This document shows positions 45,349-56,948 of a stretch of 64,000 nucleotides of DNA, in pieces. The stretch is taken from positions 496,001 to 560,000 of the forward strand of contig JAWZSP010000003.1 of assembly GCA_034401135.1 (NCBI GenBank). The letters are read 5' to 3'. The DNA is from Volutella citrinella (Eukaryota > Ascomycota > Sordariomycetes > Hypocreales > Nectriaceae). The stretch's first letter is position 1; each line of letters starts with the position of its first letter. Both the position numbers and the translations under genes were made by a program. The notes under the pieces are model-generated. The model did no database searches, was not told the origin of the DNA, and saw nothing but the letters and a program-made list of their open reading frames with translations.

Positions 45349-47608
45349 ATGGACGATCAAGAACGCAAGTCTAGGCAGATAAATGCGACTCTCAAAGAAA
45401 GTCCCGGAGAAGGTTTGGTTCTACAAACGGATGTCAAAGAGAGTGTGGGACCAGCTCTGCACAATGGGGACGCACGTTCTGACCCTGGAGATTCCAACAT
45501 CGTTGACGCGGGGTGGGATCGCGATGAACCTGCTGCCTCTCAAATAGTGGAGGGGCTGGCCAATGAAGACTTCTGGCTTTTGGTTCGAAGGATGGATCAG
45601 GTACATTTTCTTTCTTGATTTTTCAGCTAACAGTGAAACCTAACAACGCCCTCAGCAAGTATTTTGTGTCAGAGAGGTGCCGCATCCTTTGCCTGGACGA
45701 CTGGACTTCCGGGTTGCGGAAGACGAGGAGCTGTCAGCCAACAAGTTGAGAGCACAGCTGGAAAGACTATATATGGGAATGGTGTGTAATACCCAGTCAA
45801 ATTCGATCTTGTACGAAGCTGCTCATATCTTAAAGCTCCTTGGAGCGATAGTATTTGTGCAACATATTGCACGGCTTCGGTCATGGCGCGAGCCCAGACG
45901 GGCTGCCTTGTTTTGCATTGTAAGCGTTCATCATGTGTGGAGACGGTTCTTGACTTTCGCTCATATCTCAGGTCTATTTTTCTGCGTGGTTCGCAGACTT
46001 TTTGGTGACAGCACTGTTGATTGCCTTCCTGTGCGGCGTCTCCTCTCCTCGAGCCCGGCGTTACATGTTTCCACATGCACCGCCAGCGTTGGTGGACCAT
46101 GAGACTGGTGACATTTCAAAGCCCAGCGCAGGTCTACTATCATCCACAAATTCCTTGACTGGAGCACCTGAGAATTTCAAGGGGGAGGCCCTCGAACATG
46201 AAGCCAGCAACTTTATTACCGGTCTCGTGGCAATAACAATCAACACGCTAAATGCACAGGACCCCCAGCATAGCGACGGCCATAATGGTAGTGTCACGAC
46301 CGATTATCTGCCTCCCCCGAATTCGCTGGCCACGAAAATAGCCGTCGCAAAAGACAAGGCTGCTGGGGTCGAAAAGCCGTCACAGGACAAAACCAAGGTT
46401 CCCATGGAGAAATTGATGTGGAGCAAGGTCAGACCTGCAATGCACTCGATCACTAGGGTTTCGGATGCTTGGGAGCGTCTTTCAAAGTAAGGATTCCTTC
46501 TCCGTCAGACTCAGGGCTGCTCCTAATAACCAGTCTGATATCCTCAACACCCGCTTTACCCTTGGGCAGAATCCGTCGCCTCGTTTGTGGGTTACTAATC
46601 GGAGTTCTCATCTTGTCAACGTTGATTTCATGTCATACAGTCTACAGATTTACCACGTTTAGTATCGGCCTGAAGTTCTTTTTCAACACCATTCTTTCCA
46701 GAGCTCTCAGTCTTTTGCATGATTGGGGTATCAATCTCACCGAGTAAGAGTGTCACGACTACTTGGACGTGTGGCTCTACGTAGCCTGCTAATGACAGCG
46801 CAGATTCGTCTGCACGCAGATACCTACAAATACACAGCTAGCGGTAGCGCTTCTCAGACTCGGTGAGGCGAAAAGAGCTCCGCTTCTTCCCCCACCCTCG
46901 ATCCATGAGCCAGCGCCTCTACGTCAACAAGAACCTGATCCCAGTATTCTCGACGCATCATGTGGCGACGCGCCCCTCGGAGCAAGTGAGAAAGAACTTC
47001 ACAACGCTGTCAAGAAAGACGACAAGAAGATCAAAGAGGCCGGTGCCAATGACTACGAACTCCCAGAGTCTGGTAGACATGGGCAGGGCCGTAGCAAGTT
47101 CTTTGCCATGTTGAAGACTGGCGCAAAGGCATGCGCAAGGATTGCTATAGGCACGGACAGGTTGAGGGCGAAGACAGGCTCGGCATCGGCGAAGAGTCGT
47201 GTGGGAGCTACCGATGAACCGAAAACACCGCCGATCGCCGGGCCTGTTGAGTTCAATGGACGATACCGTGGAGAGGCAGGCTTTATTTACCTGACTACCG
47301 ATCCCATATCCCCTAGTGTATGCTTCTGTGCCGAATCTCGCGGAGCGGGCTTGTCTAGCCAGGGCACCCATGAAACAATTCCGACTTGGATCCTACCATT
47401 GGAAGAGATCAAGAAGCTCAACAAACGTTCAGCATACGGCGCCAAGGCGAAGCTTCTTGCTGGCTGGGCGTTGGAAAACGAAATACTGGATGGCATTGAA
47501 CTGGTTGACAAATTGGGCAAGTCGACCGTGATCACGGCCATGCCTCGCAGGGATGAATTCTTCAATCGCCTCTGTACATCAGGTCCTCAACGGTGGGAAG
47601 TCTGCTAA
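45349..47608 (+). CDS. DUF3292-like membrane protein, six exons
   Basis: Proposed exons: 45349-45600, 45656-45781, 45836-45919, 45972-46486, 46534-46743 and 46804-47608, giving 663 residues. All joins keep the frame. The second intron (54 bp, ending aaag) is in frame and stop-free, so it is the least certain. Motifs I associate with the fungal DUF3292 family are LRSWREPRR, the hydrophobic DFLVTALLIAFLCGV span, SLTGAPENFKGEALEHEASNF and LPPPPSIHEPAP. A second hydrophobic span (GLLIGVLILSTLIS) lies near the middle. The C-terminal 200 residues look globular (WILPLEEIKKLNKR). It is likely an integral membrane protein; its function is unknown. Confidence 0.75.
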
Positions 47609-48872
47609 AAGACCTGCACTGGACTGCCAGAGACTCTTCCAACTTCCTTCACAATTCAACAGCCACCTTTAACGTCGATGATACGCTATTTTATAATTCA
47701 TAGCAACAAAAAATATTGGTCTCTTGTAAAAGGTCAGCAAGCAGCCACGTCTTACTATCCTTGAATATCTCGAGTTTCAAGGCCAAGAAACAGCATGAAC
47801 ATGATCAATTGCTCGTAAATGGGCTCTTGAATTTGGAAGACTCTTGTACTTTCTGGCACGAACACAATTCTCTGACTGAGGATGCAGAAAAGGGTTCGTC
47901 TAGCAACATTCACAAATAATATCTGCTATCGATATGCACTTGTTATGTGTCACGGCTTGGATTTAAGTGGGATCTACAATAGACATTGCTTATCGCCCAG
48001 AAATTGGTTCAAAATTTCCAATGATAACTAAAGTTAAATTACCAACTTGAACTAAAGTTAACTACTTCACAAGATGAGCGCATTTGCTGTCTAACCACAT
48101 CATATGTAACGTTATGTGGCCAATGTAAAGCCCCGCGTATGCTGGCCATTTAGCCTTGCACAAAGTCCTCAAACTTTTCTTCGGCCCCAGGGACTAGTCG
48201 TCAGCTTCAGAGCAGATTGGTCATCAGCTGCAAAGCAAACTGGTCATGGCAAGGACTGCCTACCATTTTAGGCTCGCCGTTTCTTATTCTATTTTCCGTC
48301 CGCGGACCGTTTTCATTCCCCCGTTGCGCATCAGCTCCGTTTTCCTGCCATGCTATTTTGTGCAGAGTGGATTTTATGCAACTGCGGTGTGGCTGGCATG
48401 GGTACCAGGCTCGGTTCAGTCGATAAAGCGGCACTGCTCTGGGCCGAACATCGTAACTCCGCTCAGATGACAAAGGACACTGGTGGTTCTAAACGCGCTA
48501 CGCGATGATATCCCAATCCATGCCCCGGAGTTTCCCCGTTCGGACATTCCATCTATTCATTTTCCAGGAATCTCAGCTGTCTTCGGTCATGGCAGCCCGG
48601 AGGCTCCCATTCAGGGTCTTCCATTTATTCAATCCTCTCCTTTAAGTCGGAAATGCCTATTGGAGTTATTTCTGTGATAGTCGTGTTGGTCATGACATTG
48701 AGGATCAGAGAGGCAACGAGTCAATATAACACGCAAGATTATTCACGGAGCTATAGATGGTCAAAGGGGAAGAGAAAACACCATAAAGAGCGTAGGTCCG
48801 GTTGTCTATTAGACATTGATTCTTGACAACAATTCAGACTCGACAACCTCCCTGTCTTCATCAACATTCGTC
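47609..48872. other. intergenic, no gene seen
   Basis: 1.26 kb between two plus-strand genes. It includes AT-rich sequence near 47,690-48,060. Short frames occur around 48,200-48,670 but have no recognisable content. Confidence 0.45.
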
Positions 48873-50730
48873 ATGATGAATAGGGCTATCAAGCCTCAAT
48901 GCCTTCGGTGCCCTGCCTTTCGCCAGGGCAAATGCGCAGGCAAGTTTGTCAATGTGACAAGCAACCGAAGGATGGCAACCGAAGTTGCACCTACTACCAG
49001 AAAGGAGAAGAAGCAAGGTGACATCTCATCCGTCTTCACGTCTTTCTCTGGTCGAAAGGCTCAGCCACTGCCTGAGCGATTTCTAGACCTGAAACGCCAG
49101 CTCACTACTGGGTTTGAGGAGCAAATCCAGAAGTCATGGGATGATCTGGTTGAGGTCCTCAAATTCAGGACCGAGGAAGTCGCAGTGAAGCGAGAATCTG
49201 TGCGCCATGACGATCCCTAGTCAATGACTCCTGCTGATTTGTGATAGATCATCCCCCAAATCCAGTTTTCTGATATACGAGATGGCACCGTATCGCCCAA
49301 GGACGTTGCCGCCATTCGACGAACCGGCGTCACCGTAGTCCGAGGGGTTCTACCCAGAGACACAACCGAGGCGCTTCTTTCAGATGTTCGCCAGTACTAT
49401 TCGTCCCATCAGTTCAAGGGCTTTCCGTCCGAGGGCGAAAGCAAGGTCAACAGGCCCCGTTTCATCTCTCCCATGTACGTACATACTGACAGCATCAGGT
49501 CGTCTACGAGTCCTACTGGAGCCCATCCCAGGTCAAGGCCAGGTCTCACCCAGATATGCTCGCAACACAGTCATGGATGAATCAGTTGTACACTGCGGAC
49601 CCGGATCAGAAGAGTAAGCAACTCTGCCTTCAACCTGATAACATTTATGCTAACTCGCTAGCGACAGTTGACCTCTCCGTTCCTCTTTCCTACTGTGATC
49701 GAGTCCAGATCCGCCCGCCTGGTGACAAACTGTTTTCGCTTTCCCCTCACGTGGATGGTGGAGGGGTCGAGAGATGGGAAGACCAGGCGTACAACCACGT
49801 GTATCGCAACATCTTCCAAGGAAAGGTGAGCGAGGCCACCCCATATCCCGCCATGGAGCCCTGACTGATGATACATAGTGGCGCGAGTACGACCCGTGGG
49901 ATCTGACCGGCCGCCTCGATGCCAACATGAACATGTACGAGGGACCCGGCGGCTGTTCGGTCTTCCGAACATTCCAAGGCTGGCTCGGACTGTCTCCCCA
50001 TGGGCCACTTCAAGGTGAGTCGGCGATGCTCTCCTCTGCATTGTTGGCAACTAACCCAACACAGGAACTCTTGTGGTCCACCCTATTCTGCAGCCATCGA
50101 CAGCTTACTGGATGCTACGCCCTTTCTTCAAGCCTACCCGAAAGGGGTCTTTGGATGGATGGAAGTTCTCTCTGGATGACGAGGATGGCAACGTCTTCCT
50201 TCACGGGGCAAACCCAGGAACAGCACAGGAGCATAACCCCGAGCACCACCCCCACCTGCGGCTAAGCGAAACGATGATACCATATCCCACTGTTGAGCCC
50301 GGCGACTGTGGTATGAATCTAATCCCTCGTCTTCCATGATGGAACTTGACTAATCATGTCCAGTGTTCTGGAGTGCCGACACCATTCATGGCACAGAGCC
50401 GGAAAACACAGGCAACATCGACGCTTGCGTGTTCTACATTCCCTCAGTTCCTCTGTCCCCAAACAACGCGGTAAGATGATACCATCATGACATCAGGTGC
50501 ATCGAGCTGACATTTCCAAGCAATATATTGCACAGCAGCGTGACGCCTTTTTGAAGGGAGTCCCTCCGCCCGATTTCCCCGGCGGAGCTGGAGAATCCGA
50601 ATACAAGGACAGGGCAAGCACAGCCGATGCCCTCAGTGTCGCGGGTAAACAAGCCATGGGGATGATGCCCGTCAAGAGCGGAAAGTCAGCATCGCTGGCA
50701 CGCGAAGTGAACAAGATTCTAGGCTACTAG
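48873..50730 (+). CDS. DUF1479-like 2OG-Fe(II) oxygenase, eight exons
   Basis: Proposed exons: 48873-49199, 49248-49445, 49499-49613, 49662-49825, 49879-50014, 50065-50310, 50364-50470 and 50521-50730, giving 500 residues. All seven introns are GT-AG, 47-53 bp long, and phases agree. A second ATG follows directly at 48876. The iron-binding pair is visible as SPHVDGGG (H-x-D) and, later, SADTIHGTEP for the distal His. The VVYESYWSPSQVKAR segment and the WREYDPWDLTGR segment are as I remember for DUF1479 proteins. That family is related to phytanoyl-CoA-dioxygenase-like enzymes and its substrate is not established. The N-terminus (MMNRAIKPQCLRCPAFRQGK) is basic and could direct it to mitochondria. 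Confidence 0.82.
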
Positions 50731-50882
50731 CTGTTTACTCCGACCCTGAAAGTAGCCGTAGGATTCACAATACTATCTACATGGAAAGCTCTAATGAGTA
50801 ATGTAGTTCTAAATTGAACCTTTTCATTGACTCGCCCCAGCACCAGCATTGTATAAATACAGCCATCCCAATGCCAGTTCTT

Positions 50883-51277
50883 TTAATTGCTAGGGACCGT
50901 CACAAGTGACTCTCCCGGGAAAATCATGACCGACTTTCCCCTGTTCAGAAAATTGGCCTCGTCTGCTGCAATAGCCGCCCCCTGCTTGGTGAACTGCGCA
51001 AACAGGGCATCTCGGTGGGCGGCATCTCGACACACGACCGTGGTGATGCAGTCGCTTCCAAAGGCAGCGCCGCCACTGCCGATGATTGAGGCGTTGTTGG
51101 CGCGGTTGACGTAGTTCTGCCGTAGCTAATCGGCCGCAGGTCGAACTGGAAGACCAGTTCTGTGATGAGAGGGACGTGCTTCGTCTCGTAGTATTCTTTG
51201 AACTGCTCCATGGTTGTGCCCTCCTTTCTGGTCAACAAGATGTACACTGTGGTAATGTCTGCTGGAATCGTTTGCAT
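50883..51277 (-). pseudogene. EthD-like small protein with a frameshift
   Basis: From the ATG at 51277 the frame reads MQTIPADITTVYILL, then MEQFKEYYETKHVPL, the pattern of EthD or stress-responsive dimeric barrel proteins of about 100-130 residues. After FDLRPISYG, at about 51119-51122, the family-like sequence continues only in another frame (QNYVNRANNASIIGSGG), up to a TAA at 50883. One base missing relative to an intact frame explains this. Without the shift the protein would be about 131 residues. No plausible intron bridges the break. It could be a true lesion or an assembly error. Confidence 0.65.
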
Positions 51278-52087
51278 TCCGCCATCGTCTCTGGCGGCCA
51301 AGGTCCTCTCGTGGTCCGGAATGGGGGCGGCCAAAGACGGGGCGTTGATCCCTGTCGAATACGAATCGTTCCTTAGTGTCACAAGTCCAATGAATGAATT
51401 GACGAGTTTATTCCTCACCCTCACCGCACTGGATACCGTCGGTTGACGTACAGAAGGGCCCTGCGGTAACCTGCTGCAGCATTAGGCCACTGACCAGGAT
51501 TATCTTCCACCAGGAAGCTTTCACAGCAGGGCGCGTGCGTTGCATCTTGTTTCCAGCCTTCACAGGTAGCTTGATAAGTCCAGGTGAGATGACGATGGCG
51601 GGGATGGTCTGGCAGCTTCCTTCCGTTGAGGGTTTTACCAGGTATTATAGATGCTATCCAAACTTCACTCGGCTTGATAACCGAATCCGGCCACCTCTCC
51701 TGTGCTGTCTCTGCCCTCTTTCAGGCAGCTCGAGTCAACCCCAAGTCGTATATTGCAGGGGTTTCGGCAAAAGCCGTCCTGCCCAGGAGAAGGCCGAGGG
51801 CCACCGTGGAGAAAGACCCCAAACGGGTATGTCGTGATCAAATGTGTCTTGGTCAAAGGTTCGGGCGTAGATCCCCACTAGAGTGGGCATCAGCACCCAG
51901 TGCCATGTACCTGGTCCGCCATCCTGGGGGCTAACTGGTAGCACTGCGTAACAGGTGAGACCCAGGCACGCACACTGCTAGCCCATCGCAGTGTGTGTAA
52001 CTGAGGCCAACTCGATTATTTCTTCCTCCGCTTGACGGGTCCCGTGCAGTATTAATAAACCTCGTTTCTGCCTGGTCGAACATAACC
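51278..52087. other. intergenic, no gene seen
   Basis: Upstream sequence of the EthD-like gene and of the tRNA. No supported reading frame. Confidence 0.4.
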
Positions 52088-52169
52088 GGTCTAGTGGCGC
52101 AATGGCAGCGCGCGAGTTTCCGGTAACGGTATTTACTCGAGGTTGCAGGTTCGAGTCCTGCCTGGATCG
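52088..52169 (+). tRNA. tRNA-Arg (anticodon CCG) with a 10-nt intron
   Basis: The acceptor stem pairs GGTCTAG (52088-52094) with CTGGATC (52162-52168), including two G-U pairs; the discriminator is G. The D stem is GCGC with a GG-containing loop. The anticodon stem pairs CGAGT (52113-52117) with ACTCG (52135-52139). Between them are TT, the anticodon CCG at 52120-52122, G37, a 10-nt intron at 52124-52133 directly after position 37, and T. The T arm is GCAGG-TTCGAGT-CCTGC, which also holds the B box. A run of T at about 52195 could end transcription. The codon read is CGG. Confidence 0.9.
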
Positions 52170-52753
52170 ATTCTTCTGATCCACCGGCCTATTACTTTTT
52201 GCCAGGTTGCGGTCTGGAGTGCGGGGCGTGTTTGGGCGTCCTGGTGTTGAGACTTTTTTGCCAAACCCAGCAGCAAATGCATTCCTTCTTAGTGTTGAGA
52301 TTCTAGAGGAAAAGATAGACATCCCCCTCTTTTCGCCTCGATCCGAAAGTTCCTGTGATTACCAAAGGCCACCAATACTCTATGTAACTGTTACTGCCGT
52401 TGTAGTGATAGGCGGCGCTGCAAGGGTGTGAGCACAGGGTAGGCAATAGGTCCGTTGACCTCCTTTATCAAGCAAAAAGAAGTGTTTTCTGGACGAATCC
52501 AGCTCCCATTCTCCAAACTTATTTTCAAGTTTCCGTGAATAGGTCAGTCTATCTACAGAGACAACCCCCAGATGATTATGAGGGAGCTGTATGAATTTTC
52601 ATTACTTTCACGATTATATCAAGGAGGGTTACACGTAGGAGAGGCAGAACGTCCTGACTCGATGAGTTAGATTCCTTCATATATCCAACTAAGACCTAGC
52701 TGTGTTTTTGCATAGTATGTATTGTAACAATTCGCTTATCACTGCCACCAGGC
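52170..52753. other. intergenic, no gene seen
   Basis: Between the tRNA and the 3' end of the protease gene. Presumably includes the protease 3' untranslated region. Nothing else seen. Confidence 0.4.
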
Positions 52754-54083
52754 TCAGGCCTGACCGTTCTGAGCCAGGAGGTTCTTCGTAATGCTTGTCA
52801 AACCCCTGATAGTCCCTTGAAGAGCAATGCTCTGCAAATATTCGCAAAGTCCTTGCGCAGGGCGGCTGAGGCCCATGAAATAGGCACCCAAGCCGACGAC
52901 ATGAGGAGTGGCCATTGATGTACCCGTCATCAATCCGGTAGCGCCATTAGGCAAGCTGCTGAGAACATCAACGCCAGGCGCGAGGATGTCGACGGAAGAG
53001 CCAAAGTTGGAGAAGAAGGCGACAATGTCACTGCTCTGAGTCGCACCAACTGTACACACCGAAGGCTCCGACGCTGGAGACATGTTCGAGGCATCGATGG
53101 GGAACCCGAATAGGATGCCATTACCAGCAGCTGCGGCGACAAAGTATCCGGCGTCAACCAGTGCTTTGGCTGCAGCGTTGACAGCAGTCGACTTTCCAGA
53201 GCCGAAAGACATGTTGATGACAACGCCCTTGGGGCAGTTGCGAGTGGGGGCATCAGATAACACTCTATCCATGCCAGCGATGATGTTTGAGCTGTAATAT
53301 ACTTGAGTTGATTAGTTTCCCTCGAGGACTATGGGACACATACTCGTTTCCTTTCCTTCAGAATTAAAGAGCTTGATACTATAGAGCCGGGCTTTCTTGG
53401 CGACTCCGTGAACTGTACCAGCAATAGTGCCGGCGCAATGGGTGCCGTGGCCATGATCATCTCCTTGGATGCCATTGACATAATTTGCCACGAACGTGGC
53501 TCGTCCGGCAAAATCCTATTGTACGAAGACTTAGGATATAAACTAGACAGTGTACTGAGGGTATATTCACTTACATTATGGGTGGTGTCAATACCACTGT
53601 CGAGGACATATGCGCAGACGCCCTCTCCCGCGGAAGCATCGTAGGTATAAGTGGTAGAGCCGGGAACTTTACTGGAAAGGCGGGCCAGTCCCCAGGGAGC
53701 ATTCGTCTGCGTGACCATGAGATTCGCTGTTGCATCTTGTTCGATGTAGGCCACCTGACGCAGATTAGTATGGAGACGCCAAGGGCAATTATCAAGGTGA
53801 ATGCGTTTACATCTGGGTTTTCGCGGAGCTTCTCAACCTCTGCTTCACTCAGGCTGGCGGCAAATCCACCCAGGGAGGAGTAGACAACATCGGCATCTGC
53901 TTGAATCGAGTCGACTGCGGACTTGATTATGCCTGTGCGGCGGGTGGAAGGGCCACTTTTCATCATGACGATGTACTTGCCCCTGATGAGTTGGTCCCCA
54001 TCTCGAGTAATGAGCTCTCCACGCTTCTGGAGAGGGGTGGCAGCTCCCAAAGTCAGGGCAGCTAGAAGAATAGCGCAACGCAT
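52754..54083 (-). CDS. secreted proteinase-K-like subtilase (S8), four exons
   Basis: Proposed exons: 54083-53811, 53754-53575, 53515-53340 and 53291-52754, giving 388 residues. A signal peptide (MRCAILLAALTLGAATP) leads into an I9-type propeptide (GKYIVMMK ... FAASLSEAEVEKL). The catalytic triad is D143 (VLDSGID), H174 (HGHGTHCAG) and S335 (GTSMATPHV), with the oxyanion Asn in AAAAGNG. The donor of the third intron is weak (TAT|gtgtcc); it was chosen because the nearer gtatgt donor would break the frame. The protein should be exported, cleave its propeptide and degrade proteins outside the cell. Such enzymes serve nutrition and, in insect- or nematode-associated fungi, cuticle breakdown. Confidence 0.88.
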
Positions 54084-55208
54084 GGTAAGCGTTGAGTGTT
54101 GACTCGACGTGATTGGAGCTTTTGACAATTGACGGCCTGGATGAAGTGGCTCAACTGTATGCTTGCGGATTCGTCAGTATCTTATATATCCCCCATAGGC
54201 GGTAAAGAGCCCAGAGATTCCTTTACTTATCGTCCTAACCCCGAGTCGCCATGCCTACATGACATTGCTCCGCTCTAGCTATCATTGCCTGATCAACGCG
54301 GATAGCACTGAGATGCTTGTGTTCCGCGGTAGTGTCATGAGGCGCAGCCTAAAAGATTGGATCCCGAGGCAATCCCGCAAGACGAGCCAAGCGAGTACTG
54401 CATTCTGCTGACTGCCTAGAAGTTAGAGTTCCCCTTTGCGGTCAATATTTGTCTGGCTAGATGGCAAGCCAAGACCCTAGAATAGAATGTCCATGGTGAT
54501 ATAGCTTCTTTTATCTGCGTGGGTACGCATCGGCAGCGGGGTAGACAGGCCATCGGTTGACTTGAACCAGGGGCCAGGGCAGCGATTGATTGCGTGCTAT
54601 CGTAACCACCTTGCTCTATTCAGGTAGAAGCTATTGTGCCGATGCCCAAAATACGATAGAATCCTAGGGCAAAGACAGGGGGACACATTTGGCCAGTAAT
54701 GCAGCGTTAGGGCTCCCTGTATGTTCCAGGTTCTATCGTCTCGGCGGGTTCTACTTTGAGAAGTCCCCCTCGGCTATCCAACCGCTGACAGGTAAGCATG
54801 TACAATACAGGTAAAACCGAGGCTACAAATTATGGTGAAATCTGCTTCATTGCAGCAGAAGCGTATGCGATTCATACCAATTGCCAACATGAGGTTGAGT
54901 GGTTCCAACAGTACAAGAGCATGTCTGCGCAAGGCGTAGTTTACGCAACAACGCTCCCCTGGTCATTAACCCGATGTTACTTGTATGCCTCATCCTGCGT
55001 CTTGCATCTACAGCGTACTGACGCATCAAAACAGTCATTGGCCTGTCGAATGTTGAGGCGGAGAAGTGCCTCGTATGAAGAATGAAATGACGAATTGTGC
55101 CGTGAGTTCTATGTCTACCTAACCATTGCTTTGCTATTCCAAATCACTAACCAAATGCTCCGATATGTACCGTGTCGCCACTCAATGCCACCCGCGCCAA
55201 TGTCCGTT
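54084..55208. other. intergenic, no gene seen
   Basis: 1.1 kb containing the protease promoter and the 3' region of the thymidylate synthase gene. A short plus-strand frame at 54798-55085 has no recognisable content. Confidence 0.4.
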
Positions 55209-56228
55209 TTAGACTGACATGTTCATGGCAATTGACTTGTGCGGCTCGTATCCCTTGACGACAAAGTCCTCGGCGCTCCAGCCGTCGATGCTGCCATTCT
55301 TCTCCCGCTTGATCTCGAGCTCCGGGAACGGCCGGGGCTCGCGCTCCAGCTGCGTCTTGAGAGCATCGACGTGGTCCAGGTACACGTGCGCGTCGCCCAT
55401 GACGTGCGTGAGGCTGCCGGGCACCAGGTCGCAGACGTGGGCGAGCATGTGCGTGAGCAGCGCGTAGCTCGCAATGTTGAAGGGCACGCCGAGGCCCATG
55501 TCGCACGACCGTTGGTACATCTGGCAGTGCAGGTGGCCCTTGGGCTTCACCTTGGGCTCCTCGGCGGACTGGCCGCGGCCAGGGTAGGAGACGTAAAACT
55601 GAGCGAAGACGTGGCAGGGGGGCAGCACCATCTGGGGTATGTCGCGCGGGTTCCAGGCGGACATGATGATTCTTCGATCGTAGGGGTTCGTGCGGAGCTT
55701 GTGGATGACATCGGCCAGCTGGTCGACGCCCTTGCCGGTGTAGTCGGTCTTGTCGTCGACGTATTCCGCGCCGAAGTGTCGCCACTGGAAGCCGTAGACG
55801 GGACCGAGGTCGCCCTCTTCGCGGTGGTTCAGACCAAGATTGTCGAGGAACTCGCGGGAGCCGTTGCCGTCCCAGATCTTGACGCCGACGTCGCTTAGTG
55901 CTTTGGAGGATGTGTTGCCCTCGATGAACCACAGCAATTCGGCGAGGACGCCGCGCATGAAGACGCGCTTGGTGGTGAGGAGAGGGAGGATCGGGCGGCC
56001 ATCGTCGTTCAGCTTGAACTTTAGTCGAGCTCCGAAGATGGAGAGCGTGCCGGTGCCGGTTCTGAGAGGAGAGAGGCACAGCGTCAGCGCTGGGTGTGAA
56101 GCTGGACGCAATGCTGCGTCCCTCACTGCGGGGCAATCAACTCACCGATCAGGGCGGCGCTCACCCTCCTCGAGGATCTCACGGATGAGATCGAGGTACT
56201 GGTGCTCCTCATGTGCTGTTACCGTCAT
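55209..56228 (-). CDS. thymidylate synthase, two exons
   Basis: Proposed exons: 56228-56146 and 56061-55209, with an 84-bp GT-AG intron, giving 311 residues. The enzyme makes dTMP from dUMP using methylene-tetrahydrofolate. The signatures are complete: [25 protein letters not shown] at the N-terminus (split by the intron at Arg), [10 protein letters not shown], the active-site Cys in [14 protein letters not shown], the preceding PPCH region, and the C-terminal AMNMSV in place of the AMxMAV of the family. Length fits the single-domain eukaryotic enzyme. The upstream region has three ACGCG cores that fit cell-cycle control. Confidence 0.97.
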
Positions 56229-56312
56229 GGCGGATAGATGTGAGATGCGGAAGAGCGTGTGTCGGCAAATCGAGACACTGCGGGCGGAGAATGAAGTGAT
56301 GGAAGGCGAATC

Positions 56313-56382
56313 TAGCTGCGACGCGGTTTCGATTTTAGGACGGGTAGACGCGTCGCGGGGTAGTGCCGTTTAATTGTGACGC
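56313..56382. promoter_or_regulatory. cluster of MCB-like ACGCG motifs upstream of thymidylate synthase
   Basis: Three ACGCG cores lie within about 70 bp: near 56320 (GACGCGG), a full ACGCGT at 56348-56353, and near 56379 (GACGCGA), roughly 90-155 bp upstream of the start codon. In yeasts the MluI cell-cycle box ACGCGT is bound by MBF and drives thymidylate synthase at G1/S. Use of the same control here is an inference. Confidence 0.6.
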
Positions 56383-56387
56383 GATCC

Positions 56388-56408
56388 TATCTTATCACTG
56401 ATAAGATA
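56388..56408. promoter_or_regulatory. perfect GATA palindrome
   Basis: Ten bases (TATCTTATCA) are mirrored exactly around a single C. The palindrome therefore holds GATA cores on both strands, as a symmetric site for GATA factors might. It lies 160 bp upstream of thymidylate synthase. Function is unproven. Confidence 0.4.
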
Positions 56409-56948
56409 AAGTCAGTGTGAGTGCGCCCTCACACAACCCAACCCAAGCCCTTGGTACCTTATCCTGTCGGAATGCATTGGCCAATGGGCACTTATCAGAC
56501 TGGAAACCATACAGCCTGACTGCGATCATTTAATGCATTGTCTCTGCCTTGCTTCTCTATGGCCTGCTCGTCTGACGAGGGAAGGATCGCCTGCTTGCGT
56601 TGATGCACATTTCAGGCCTTGGCGGGGTAAGTCAACCAAGTCCTACTTGTAACATAGGATGGCACCGCAAACTGAACTTGGTGAGGCCAAGGGCTACCTC
56701 CGGAATTCTGATGCTGCGAGAATTCAACATCATTGACAATCTGACGGCCCGGAGTTCGTGAGTGTGAGTCGCCCTAAACTTGGCGAACCCAAAGCACTAA
56801 CCCACTGCGCCCCAGGGGCCAGCCTCGGGTGCCACTCCCATCCATGTCCATCTTCAAGCTTCTTTCACCTCACCCCTCTAAATTATTCCACTGCCTCTAG
56901 CCTCGTCATCGCGAAGTGTGATGACGGCCCCTCGCCGCTAGGATCCCC
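56409..56948. other. intergenic, no gene seen
   Basis: Ordinary composition. Lies between the thymidylate synthase promoter and a decayed plus-strand frame. No motif found. Confidence 0.35.

Noticed and set aside
54798..55085. Small plus-strand open frame in the protease-thymidylate synthase gap
   Set aside because: No signal peptide, cysteine pattern or domain-like content, and the length is within chance expectation.
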